A DNA stretch of 64,000 nt from Membranipora membranacea. Taxonomy: Eukaryota; Bryozoa; Gymnolaemata; Cheilostomatida; Membraniporidae. Each line of letters starts with the position of its first letter. The first letter of the stretch is position 1. Below the pieces are notes generated by a model that saw nothing but the letters and a program-made list of their open reading frames with translations, was not told where the DNA came from and did not search any database. The stretch covers positions 7,688,001 through 7,752,000 of the forward strand of contig OU612067.1 in assembly GCA_914767715.1 (NCBI GenBank). Direction: 5' to 3'. The translations under genes were made by a program, and so were the position numbers. Positions 14,966 to 27,400 of the stretch are shown in pieces.

Positions 14966-15196
14966 GCTAACTCTTCTCTTGATGTTGTTTATAGGGGTAG
15001 CTGTGAATGAATAACACTTAGCAAAATAAGCTAACAAGGTCATCAGGTAGAGTGCAGGTATCTGTGCGCACTGCTGACATCCACGTGTATTGTTATGTAG
15101 AGCAGTAAACATCTTTGATATATTTTAGTTAGTAATAAGCTGAGACTGGGCCTCAATCTATCCTTCCTAAAACTACTATTCATTTGAATTAGTATC

Positions 15197-15202
15197 AATA
15201 AA
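15197..15202 (+). terminator. Candidate UBR4 poly(A) signal
   Basis: This AATAAA is the first canonical hexamer I see downstream of the UBR4 stop codon, about 1.16 kb away, and lies before the first PLC coding exon. It would give a 3' UTR that includes the palindromic repeat block. No transcript evidence is available. Confidence 0.35.
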
Positions 15203-15412
15203 TCTGCTTTCGCTTATCAACATGTTGTGAACTTATTGCATTCTTCAAATTGATAAATTGCCACTTTGCGCTGTACCATAGTATCTCTCCTATCAAGATG
15301 TCCTTAGTTGGAGTGGTCATACAACCCAAACTTTGGTGTGGGGTACTTCATTATCTAACAAGGGTGTCCGACTGTCCGTTGATCTCTATTTCCTAGTAGA
15401 TACCACAGCCAG

Positions 15413-18400
15413 ATGTTCAGGAAGGCAATCACAGCCATAGGCAGTGGGGTGACCCCTGTGGGCTGCTTCGATCGCTTCCCGAATGTTATTAAGAGCTGGC
15501 CGTGGTTGATACATGTCAGGTAAATCTGATTTCAGGTTCACACAGCCTTATTTATAAACATGTATATAACTTGTGTAAATAATTTCCCTGAACTAAAGCA
15601 ACGTGTGACTTCCATTAGTGACAATTCTGATTTTGAAATGTGTTGCTGTTGCTGTTTGTACGCCGTAAGTTTACTGCCTTTTTTTTCCTCAACTTTTCCT
15701 TCATATCGTCAGCTACACGGTGGCTCTACATCAACTGAGGTAATTGTAGTCAGCCCCCAGCAACAATCCCAGCTAAAGCTTTTCTGATGTTCTGGATCTG
15801 CTATATTTTCATGATCAGCTGAGAAATAGGTTATTGTCAATAAAATTTGACAAAATTAATTACAGGTAATGTCATCAATACTATGAGTTATGTACTAATT
15901 GAGGAGATATTAATTTGACAAATTTAACAATTTTAATGAAGCAAGCGGTGACATCATTTTATTACATATTTAGAACTTAGAACATCATTAATCAAAACTC
16001 AGACAGGGCATACCACAAATTCTTACTTTTTTTTTCGTGTACTACAATACCTTAATTCTTCATGGATGAATGCCTCTTACTAAAGTATAATCCTCTATCA
16101 ATTCTTATTCGGTAGCTTGTGCAGCGAGTGGGCGAACATACTGTAGCTTTCTCATGGATTAATTGGTGACCAAGGAAGATATAAGGTAAGTCAAGTTCAA
16201 CTTAACCTATTACCAATAGTATCTATCAATCAAACACCAAACCTCAAAGAGCCTATTCTGAGCCTCCCCCAGATTCCTGCCTCTCCCTTCCCCCGTCCGA
16301 CGCACCCGCCTCCCCCGACCAGGGTAGCCTTAACCTTAAGCCTTTACTTGGCTGGTGATATATCTGTATAGACGTTTTGTTTGCACAAGATTGGTGGAGA
16401 GGTCTAAACATCTGCACAAGCACTGGTGACCTCTTCACATACGAAAATGAGTAATGCAACCTTGATAAAAGAGTTTACAAGGACCAGTTTATCAGAATAT
16501 ATCTGTAGCAGTGTGGGCTAGTGTCAAAATTCATGTGGGCGAGGATGCAAAGATTGTATTTGCTTACCCTAACAGGGGTGGGGGTTGAATAACTACCGGT
16601 ATGTAGGCTGCATAATGGTTCCCATATTCTAACAGACAAAGTGAGTTTTTTGTTTACATTGTCACCTGAGATTTGATGTAGTGTTTGCTTGAGATAATAT
16701 CAGATTACACAGCTTGGGTAAACGCCCTGTTATCACGACTCTGCTGCTCAAAGTAACATCTTCATCATAATCATCAGTATTATTGTTTCATTATTGCATT
16801 CTTAAGGTGTCCTTGTAGAACCTGCCTGGTTAGGTATATATCCCATAATACACAAATTCAGATCTGCATGTTAATTAATGTAAATAAACGCTAGGTGTAA
16901 TTTGTGGTATGTAATCACTGGATTGCTCAACTTGTTGACTACCGCAGCAAAGCATTCACATATCACATATCAGCCTGTCTACAAAAGGACTTAACCTAAT
17001 ACTGGGACTTTGATAATGTTTGTTAAAATTTTCTACATTTTTGCATGTAGTCACTGCGTAAGTAGCACAGCATGGCCTGCAGTCAGATCTGCAGAGTCTG
17101 TTACTGCTAGTTAGGGTGTCGACTTCACTGCTCCGTAGTGTATTTTGGCTCTACTTTCATGACATACTTGCTGAGCACTAGCATATAAAAATAGGAGGGC
17201 AATTTGTCGAAGTCAAGTTGCTCCAAATTTAGCAAACTTATAGTGTTTGTATTGTAACAATTACAATGCCGATTTTCACCTGGTTTATAATTAGTAATTA
17301 AAAGAATCCATACACTGGCCAGCATTATACAAAAACAATCAATCAGCTGCAAGGTGTTTTCTTTTGATAAGTATTGAATTATTTATGAATGGATAGTTTT
17401 AGTGTTTATAGGCTGTTGATGCCGGGTATGACCTCTTTACTGAGTATATACTGCTAATGTATTGGGCTGCAGATACCTGTTGATTTTGTTCTAATCAATG
17501 TGCAAATAAAACAGAGCAGTAAGCTATCAATGCTTGTCGCAAACTGAAGTGTCTTAATGTGCTTCTAGGCAAACTAGTCCTAGATTTTGGATGCAAATAA
17601 AGTGTGTGTTTAAAACCTGATCGTGGGCTGACTACTCAAACCTTTACACGAGTGGATTGTATAAGGTGTGCTTGTTTTACCTGTAGGACTAGTAGATCGG
17701 ATTATACTATACCTGGAGTTAGTTCTGATTGATGAAAACTCTGAAAGCATCTTAATTTTATGGTGAGTTTATCTTTTCCTGTTTATATGGTAACAACCGC
17801 AGACCAAGTTTAGGTCTTCTCTGCTAGATCATCATTCAAGCCTCAGCTCTGCAACAGATTGCAGTATGAAAACTTTTAGAAATATCAGGAGATTCGAGGG
17901 AACGCCCTGAACCCTGATTGTTACTCCTGATGATAGCCACAAAATGACGAGCCAAGTCACTCTCAAGGTTAGATGGCTAGTATGCCGATCAGTTAGCCAC
18001 TCAACTTTATGCTGGCCGTCAGGGATATTTATGGGGTTCTTATTCTCAAATCATTTCAAATGCTTATATTAAACTGCCATGTGCTTGCTCTATGTCGTCA
18101 ACTGAGTGAACAGAATAATCTTACTCATAGCCACGTATCGTTAGCTTTGTCTTGCTGCTAAAAGTAGCCGCGTGACAAGGCTATGCTGTGCCTTGACTAT
18201 TCCACGGTAATGCTAGCCTTATCTCGAAGGCCCCAAAACAAGAGAGGGACCTATGAGAAAAGGCTAAGGGAACTCTGTCTTCATTTGTATATGAAGCACT
18301 AACAGCCACTGATCACACAACAATGTTCTGAATAGTTTGGCAATTACCTTATTCTCTTTCTTACTGCTATGTTAGCTCATATACATGTACATCTATTCTT

Positions 18401-21400
18401 AGATTTACTCATTAATTAAGAGGATTAAAGGGAATTATCTGTCTTTGCTTACTCTTGTATTATAGCTTTGCTTGCTTGCTTACTTTCAGAATCTTCCATC
18501 TACTAACTAATAATAATAATACTTTGGTACACGAGGATTATCTGACAAATCGGTGAAGGGCTACAGAAATAGATATGTCTTCAGCTGTCAATCAGTAAGT
18601 TATGACAAATTAATGCTCTCTCACTTAATCTAGCCTTGCCACTGTGGCTACTGTTTTCGTTTCAGGGTACAAAACAAAAAAAGGAGCCGTGACAAGGTTA
18701 AACTAGTCCAGGGATATTCTGTCACTCTCACTCAGTGCTTGCCTGTGTTGTGGGTTTCCCTCTCCACAGCAAAGCTTATCAGGACAGAATAGGTCAGGCG
18801 GAGTCTCAGATATTTGAATGTCGGCCGTGCTTATAATGTTAGGCCCATTAACAAGAATAACAGTTTAATGTAATAGATTACACCCCCTCAAATATGCCAA
18901 ATTTTGTGGTGGATTGTCTGACCGATGTCTCCTCCCCCCTCCCCCGCATATGACTACCTGTGTGAAGAAGAAGTAGAAATAGCTCATCAATATTTCAAAG
19001 CAGAGACCAGGTGATCAATGCTGTAGAACGTGTCTGTCAAACATCTAAATGGTCGCAGAGCGGGCGGGGGAGGGTTTGTCTCTTTATGTGTTGGTATCAG
19101 TATATCTCAGTGGAGTGAATTTATTTTGTCTCTCCTCCTCTGGGGTGGGGATCTATCCTCTTCTCTGTCCTGGTGACTTCGACGTTATGCTTACATCGCT
19201 TGCTTATGGCTAGATAGCTAAGCTGGATGGATGTCAGGCAAATATCTATGTCAAACAGGCATAAATATATGACTAAATGAATATAGATATATATATATAT
19301 ATTCATCTGATAAATTGTTGTTTTATCTTCTACAAAAAAATTGGGATATTGTGACATCTGGGTGTGAATTTTGATTCTGCGCCAGAATTTACACTTTGGC
19401 AACTATGAAATCCTGGATAGCAAATCAAAGTATTCCTGTCATCTAATTGCAACATTTGTATCAAAAATTCTGTTTCATGTCAATCCCAGATTGCGATATG
19501 ACAGATGTCTAGTATTTAACACTGTGATCCTAAAAATGGCTGAATTAGATATCAGCCTCTACGCTGCTTTAGTTATTGAGCTAAAGTAAAGTTTCATAGC
19601 TGATTGGATTTGCCTCCACATTTATTAACTGAGTAGTGGTATAGGTACATACCTAAGTACATTTCAATCAAATTGATATTCTAAAGTCATTCACATAATA
19701 ATGTTGCGGTTTTGTTATGGTCACCTTTATTGATATGTGAGGTCATAAGACATAAAAAGAAGCAACTTTTCATATGTACGTACTCTAAGTTCTGCCAAAG
19801 ATTATAAATAATTCTGCTGATCTTTGATCTGTCTGTCAGGGCAGTGGGGTGATCATCAAGTCATGTCTTCACAACACATCACCTTATCTTATCTATCACC
19901 TTAATTATCTTCCCAGCATATTGAATATGTTTACTCACCTCACATTACAACATGAGAGTTACACCCTGTACTGAAGTACCCCTTGTCACACCTAACAATG
20001 TATTCTGGGTTTGTGACTCACCTGTTGCTGCGGTTGGTCTGGTTCCAGCCTAACAAATCTAGGCGTGCACAGTTTGTAGTTTGAGCATCGTTTGCAATTA
20101 AATTGCAAATTTATTTTAAACCATTATTATAGATGAGCGACAGTGTCACCGCTTTACGTTTAAGTTGGTCATTCTTTCAAAAGGAAATTGTCTGCATTAT
20201 TTGTGACAGGTTTTTAATCAGTCAGTGACATTGTATCAGTCAACGGCCATAGAAAAAAACGACTGAGCAACTACACTGTCTTGGCTTTCATTCAAAGTTT
20301 TACTGAATACAGTTGACTCAAATCAGGATGCTTTTGGATAATGTCTAAGTGTTGCTTCACACTAGCTAGTCTCTGTTATCATATAAAACTGATGGTGTTG
20401 AAATTATTAGTCATTGTTGGATTACATCTTGTGCTAAACGACTGCTTTGCTTCACTGAGGGTGAGTTATTTTGATGTAGTGGTCTTATCAAATTGTATCT
20501 TGCAAATAAATAGCCACTTGATTTATACAATGAACTAAACCTTTAGTTCATTGATTTATACATGTTTCAGTCTTGGCACATCTAACTTCATAGTCTATTG
20601 AGCAATCTCAAAGGTAACGCATGATTCTGCTCTCCCTCACTAGTGCTAGCAGGGAGGGTGGGATTTCTCCCACCCTCACTAGTGCTAGGTCTGCTATTCT
20701 AAATCAAACAGTTTATTGGAATCATTTTAAAGAACTCTTATGATCCCAACCATGTTCAAACTACAAAAATCATTCCCTCAAGTAAACAGACTAATGACAC
20801 CCCCATCCTCTTGGCTTGAGTTCTATGGGTCCCTGAGATCAAACCCATGTTGGTTTGATTACTTTGGCCAGCCTCTTCTCATAGTCACCGTTCTGACCTC
20901 CCTTGTTGATTTGAATACTCTCTAATCAAACGGAATTTGTCTATGTGCTGTTTTGCAAATTTAAAAGCTACGGCTGTTTGAAGTTTGAGTTTATCATCAT
21001 TAAATAGACAACAACTATAAGTAGGTATCTGATAAGGCTCACGGTGTCTTCATTACAATGTTATCAGGACTGTATTGTGCAATCTTCGTAAAGTAAACTG
21101 ATAAGAGATGATGTTGCCATAGCGAACACTGGCACTGGTAGTTATCTTCTCATCAGATATTGGAAACATAACTCTCAATATTCTGATACATTGCTCGTCA
21201 AACCAGGAGGGAGTGCTTACCCACACAACAACATTGCCAAACATAGCAGCACATGAGCTGGTTATTTGCTTGACTTTACTGTCATACCCCTTAACCGTGG
21301 TGTCAGTTATCTCCTCATCTTCTCATAGAGAAAATGGGCACAGTACAGATAAAATAGGTCATCGAGTTAGAGTTAGATAGCCATGATCAGATTTTTCACT

Positions 21401-24400
21401 ATCATTGCCTGAGTGCAAGGGCCGCAAACGGCACTTCATCAATAAAGTACTTTGACTACTTCTGTTTAATTAGAGAATGGTCAATAGATCCCTTCAGCGT
21501 TGCCATGGAGTCACTGATAGGTTTTTGGACAACAATGATGTTGCCCCCCCCTCCTCGATCTTAAACGCTTGATATAGACTTCAACTGCCGTCTATCGCAA
21601 CAGACTCATATTTTGCAACATGGTTATACTAATCATCTGAGCTGGTAGATACTTTTGGCACACGTGTGCAGGCTTCCTGTTATGTTTCATTCGCATCCTT
21701 TGATGATGTCCTCTCAGAGTAAGGATATATATAGGATGTAGTAATAATTAAATTATGCTGATTATACACTACTATGTTGACTATGATGCCTGGATTGCTT
21801 AGACTTGACATACATACTAAATATTAATGCAAATCAACTTTGGCTTTCACACTATTTGATATTTTCTCCTAAATTCAACAGACCTCTCAAGCTCTTGCTA
21901 CACACGCCGTACTATCCATAGGAAAGGCTACGGATTGGGCAAGGTGCTACACACGCCTTTTAATAGCTAGGCCTATTCCTTTCAATTACAATACAATTTG
22001 GGTCTGCTTTGCCTTCCTATTGTTCAACTTGAATGAATTAAACCAATCACTATTTAGTAATTTAATTAAGCGCCGCCTCTTTCACAAATAACAAAGGAAT
22101 AGCTGGCCGTACTATGGCTACGGCTACGGATAGAACCAACAAGTTGGTTAGCCCATCTGAGGCATCTGGCAGAGCTATCCTATGCATCTGGCAGGGCTAA
22201 AGATGCCCCAATCCTGTGTAGCCACAACTTAAGTCTCACCACACACGCTCCAGTTGCGTATTTCTGTGCGGAATGCAGAAGTTGGATAATGTGAATTGAT
22301 TTTTATTGTGACCTAAAATGGACTCATTCATTGCAGTGCACATTTCTGTCCTTGTTGTACCATATCAATATCAATATTCTATAATCACTGAATTAACTCA
22401 GGATCTCATTAGTGTCATCAGCTTTTTAAGATGACACCAGGACTTTCACAAGTTGTTGTTTAGTACTTGAGTTAGGTTTTTAAGGTATAAAGTATATCAT
22501 CACAGAGCAGATATATCCTTACTCTGTGATATCATATGATCTTGTTGTGGTGATTTGGTAGGTGATAGGGTGATAGATAAGAGTACATAGGTCAAGTAGG
22601 AGGGCACACGATTAAGAAGCCGGTCTAGTAATATTTCTCATTTTTTGACCTTGTAATCTTTCAACGTATATTTATAATCAGAAATAAGTGACCATCAGTC
22701 AATGAGAATTGATATGATGCAGGCTATATAGTGAATTTTATTCAATATTATCATCAATTCCCAGCTGAGGACTGCTCTAGAGACTTACTGCAAACTCACA
22801 TGCGGTGCCGGTGTTGACTTGAGCTCTGATAACCTTCATCAAAGTAGATTATAAGCGTTGGTCTGCCTTACTTTCTACTGTCATATTAATGTTACTAACA
22901 CTAACAAATTAGATTATTCACGCTCACACCATCAAAGGTGTCCCCAATCCTTCCTGTTTTAAGCTTGTTGACTAACACATCTAAAGGTGGTATTATCTTT
23001 TGTCTTCTCAGATCTGATTGGCTCCAGAAAAGGTGGCAGTCGCACCTGAAGAGAAACCCAGACATACTCGCAGAACATCAGAAGAAACAGGCTATGCCTG
23101 CAACACAAAGTGTGCGTGAGAGGTCGGGGCAGAAGAAGGCCCCTAAATCTGATCAAAACTCAAGCGTCAAGCTCATCAGATCTAAGGCTATTGATGAAGA
23201 TGAAGTGGATAAGAGACAGACCCCGCTGCAGACAGCAAATGTAAGTGCTTAATATAAGGAGTCAGAGACAGACCCTAGTATTACATCACTTCTTTTAGAT
23301 CGGTTCACACAAAATTGTGAAAACAAATGTTTAACAATGAAGAAACTTCTACAGAAATATCTGCAGCTAGCCATCTGTTTGACTGTTTCTGATCATTTTT
23401 TGGCTCATTTAAAAATATTCAGGGTGATTAAAAGATGGGAAAACAAATTGAGTGAGGCTGAAAATACTAAGGGATCTTTGATTAACAAAAAAGATATAAG
23501 CTGATGACAAGCTTTGAAGGCATTTAATATGTTTTGGTATAAATTGTACATCCTGTTCACAGAGGAAAATCCCAGTCAGTATGTAAATTAGGAAGAACAA
23601 TGTTGGAGCACTAGGGAGAGCAATCTACTTTTTTCAGGTTTATGTTTTAACAGGGGGAATGAAATTCATCCAAATGAAATCATTGATGTAGCCTAAATAA
23701 ACATATAGGAGCTTGTTTACATGCACATCATTGGCTGTATAATCTGGTTGATTTCACTTGTTTTGAATTGAGCAATAGGTAATAATGATCACAACATATA
23801 CTTAATTCTATTATATCAACAACTCATGGCCAAACAGGAAGAAGAAGTTAAGGCATTCAGCAGATCACTGTTTGCCACACTTAGCCTTCTGTCCTGCCTA
23901 ATTATGTGTTTAATTGCAGTGTGTGTACTGTGCTATATAGACACGTAGGCATGATATACTGTCCCTGATATGTAGTATTTACTATTTGTCCGCAAACCCT
24001 CTGGGATCTCAAAACTCAGGAAGCTCAAATAACTCAATCATCCTATCTATCGGATTCTAAGTGAAGTGGTCTGAATTGCGAAATGCACTCAACAGTTCTA
24101 AAACAATTCAACTAGAAAGTCCAGCAAGTCTAGTCATTAAACCAACTAAGTATTTTTTTTCAATCATCCAAGAAATATTTACAATATCAAGTCTCGAATA
24201 AACAAAAGTCTAAGACAAAACTATGTATGATACAGACACTATATTCCGTATATTCGAGATCAAGCATGATCTAATTTGCCTGCATTTAGTCTTTAGTTGC
24301 TGCTGGCTCACCAGTAGAATGAGAATGATCGGACTGCGGGCAAATTGGATCAAACTTGTTCTAGGTGCAATCAACCATTTGAATACAGTCTGGTCATTAT

Positions 24401-27400
24401 ATGTACTATATCGTATACATATAATTTTTGCATGTGTAGTTAGTGTGTGATTGCTCATTGGACATGTGACATGAATGCCTAGAAGATAAGCGGTTAAGGG
24501 TTAAGGGTACGTAATGTAATTAGCTAATTTTTCTGGTTGGGATTGTGTATGGTGTCGATATCCAACACAAAACTACATGTTTTGGTAAGGGGACCAATCA
24601 GCATTGCCTATTGGTGTTAGTTTGAACAGCGTCTACAGCCTGCTTGATAACCTAATATGATTTATTGTGACAGCACAATACTCTTAGGCAAATCAAGTCA
24701 TAGCAGACTTCCTAACTTTGCCTTACATCTATACATAGCTGTCTAAGGAATATTAGCTAGAATCAAACTCCAACACAATAATGTTTGATGGTTGACTGAC
24801 AACTAAATAAAGTGTACATATTACACGAAGGATATTAACTAGAACTCTCTGAGACCCTGAAGAAGGGTGGCAGAAGGGCTGGGAGAAGTACAATGGGGGT
24901 ATGTCTAAAAATAACGATATAAATTTAAAATTGCGGCGTTATTAAATAAATATAATGGGTAGTTATTGTAACGACCGCCTCTTTCATGTAACCGGTCCTA
25001 GGACCATAGGCTGAGTTTGTTGGTACGTGTCTATTTCGGTTATTGGCTGAGTGTAATTACAGGGCTGTATCATTGTGTATAAGAATTAGAGCCGCACAAT
25101 GTAGGCCTTAGATCACTGAGTATATTTTGTATCCTGTTCTAACACCACGCTCTTCTCTCTTTAGCGCGCATGGAGTTCAGTCGCTGGAATGGTGAATAAG
25201 ACCGATGACTCGCAGCTGGTCCCGGCCGGGGCTCTGGTTGGCAGTGCGACGGTCGATCAGAGGATACTTATGATCAAAGACAAAGAAGGAAGGAGAGACG
25301 ACGCTATCAAACTTATAAAGGAGCTGTCTGACAAACCCTCCATGATGTGGATGAGTGCAGCTATGAGAAAAGAATGTAAGTTTGTAAGCGAGGAAACATC
25401 ACCACCTTCTAGCAAGCAGTAAAAGCCTTATACTCCTTGCTTCTAGGTTAAGTTGAGATTTTTGAGTGACATGACGTTTGTGAAAGATCGGTCAGAAAAT
25501 TGAGGAAAAGCCCCCACAAAGTATTTTAAACATTAAAACATTTAGAGATGAAATCACCCCTGGCCTTTTCCTGCTCTAGTTTAAGGGTTCAATGTTTTGC
25601 TTGTGGTCCTGATATCGATCAACTGTCCAAAAAAGAACAATCAACTGATTATGAATGCTGTGATACCTTAGGTCGGTACATACTCAAGCTTATAACCCCG
25701 ATGTATGCATGAACCGGAGGCCTCTGACATAAAACTGGTGACTGCCGAATTTGATTTCCTCTACAAATAATAGCAAAACCTTAATGAAAGGCAGCAAGTT
25801 GTCATGTTGTTTTAATGAGATCATCTAGTGTTTTCAATAGAAAGCCTATATAATAACACCATTTGCTGCTGAAACAATATTATTCCTTTTGGCAACATAA
25901 CATACTCTTGGTGAGAATGATTAAGCCTTAAATGTTAAATAATTAAAGTTGGTTGTAAAAACTTTCTAAATGAAACCGTCTACAGTTCGTTTAGCAATGT
26001 AGCTATAGCAGGCTGGACACTGAATAGACAGTGTAAATAAACTTTGCAAATATGGGCCGAGTGGGTGAGGGGTAAGTGGTAGGGATTGTATCAGCAGCTA
26101 ATATTACCTGTAGTCGACGACATTTCCCCTCACCCAGTCCTTGTATTGTCAGAGTTTGTGAGGCCATCTGCCTCCTCCATTTATCTAGATAAAATAGGTG
26201 TAGAATGTTATCACTCCAAGTTTCAATATTCAGACCCCACTGCACCTAAGTATTCACGGTGACTGTCTATCAACAAGCCATCGGGCAAAAGTAGCGCCTG
26301 ATGCGATCAAACCAAGCTCCAGGCATTCTGTCTCAGATGGTTTCTTATCTTCAAAAGTAACCAAGCCTTGTTAATCGAGAAGAGTACACTAACCCATCAT
26401 GTATATGTGTGAAACACACCCACATAATTACTAGGAAACAGAGTATCCCATTATACAGAACAGTAGGCTGATATCCTGGCTTGGGGCCGCCTGTCGCCTA
26501 GCCTGTATCGACAAGCTTTGTTGAAGGGGGTGGGTGCATTCTCCCCCACAAACAAAGCTTGTTGAGACAGGCTCTCTGTCACCATAGTACTGAAACATAG
26601 GGGAGGGGGGGGGGGGTTTAACAGAAAAATGATTGTCCATGGCCTCTGGTCTCACCATGAAAATTTATGCTGCAAATCGAATTGAGTTTGAATAAAGAGA
26701 AACAATTATTATCAAGAGACTTTAGAATTGATTAAGACAACTTAGCAGTTTAAGAAGGTCATCATCGCTGGCCGCATGTACATACACATATATAGCTGGT
26801 TAGTTTTTTTAACCTTGTTGAACAATAAATTGGTTATGTGACAGTATAGAGAGAGAAGTAACTGAGCCAGGTCGCTCCTGGTTAAGAGCCCTAATTACTT
26901 AGGCACCTCATACCAGCTAGGTGACACCAGTGAGGGTGGGACAAAGGGTGTCCCACCCTCACTGGTGACATGTTATGAACTGTATATAGAGGTTTAAAGA
27001 CTTCAGAAGGACCACAGCACTAGGCTACATGAATACCTCATAGCTCTTATATGAGAAGGGAGGACAATTTCTAACACTGTACATAATTTTTACCCTAAAG
27101 TGCTCTGAATTTTCTAAATGTGAAAACAATGCATAATTACTGCAGAACTAGCTGCCCGACTATATATTGCTGTGGTCCTTCCGTAGTCTTTAATAAGCGT
27201 AAAAGATCACAAATTAGTTTGGATTAATCACACAGCAGTGAGAGCTAGAACACTTATTATATTTAATCCCTTTCTGGAGATATTTAAATTACAGATTAAT
27301 ACAGATTCATGGAATTTGTGTAATTACATCTAGGACTAGGACAAGCTTTAGCACATATACTTACAAATATATGACAAGAATAAACAATTAGAAACTGTTG

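Larger units (their letters stand above)
14040..15412. other. UBR4 3' flank / PLC upstream region
   Basis: No coding exon is seen in these 1.37 kb between the UBR4 stop and the first PLC ATG. The stretch should hold the UBR4 3' UTR and, for the most upstream PLC transcript, its promoter. It contains the palindromic repeat block at 14567-14965 and an AATAAA at 15197. No TATA box or CpG-rich patch stands out. Confidence 0.6.
15520..23011. other. PLC intron 1 (7.5 kb)
   Basis: This long AT-rich intron contains no recognisable gene. It holds a 27-nt exon-like piece at 15713-15739, a small ATG exon candidate at 18575-18594, a C-rich patch near 16260-16320, a GC-rich hairpin at 20634-20688, and palindromic repeat copies at 21713 and 22494. 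Open frames here (for example 19121-19402 minus and 20341-20538 plus) show no family motif. Confidence 0.6.

Noticed and set aside
14579..15014. Two overlapping plus-strand open frames with repeated YPYSVLLFLDYV-like words
   Set aside because: These come from translation of the palindromic tandem repeat and not from a protein gene.
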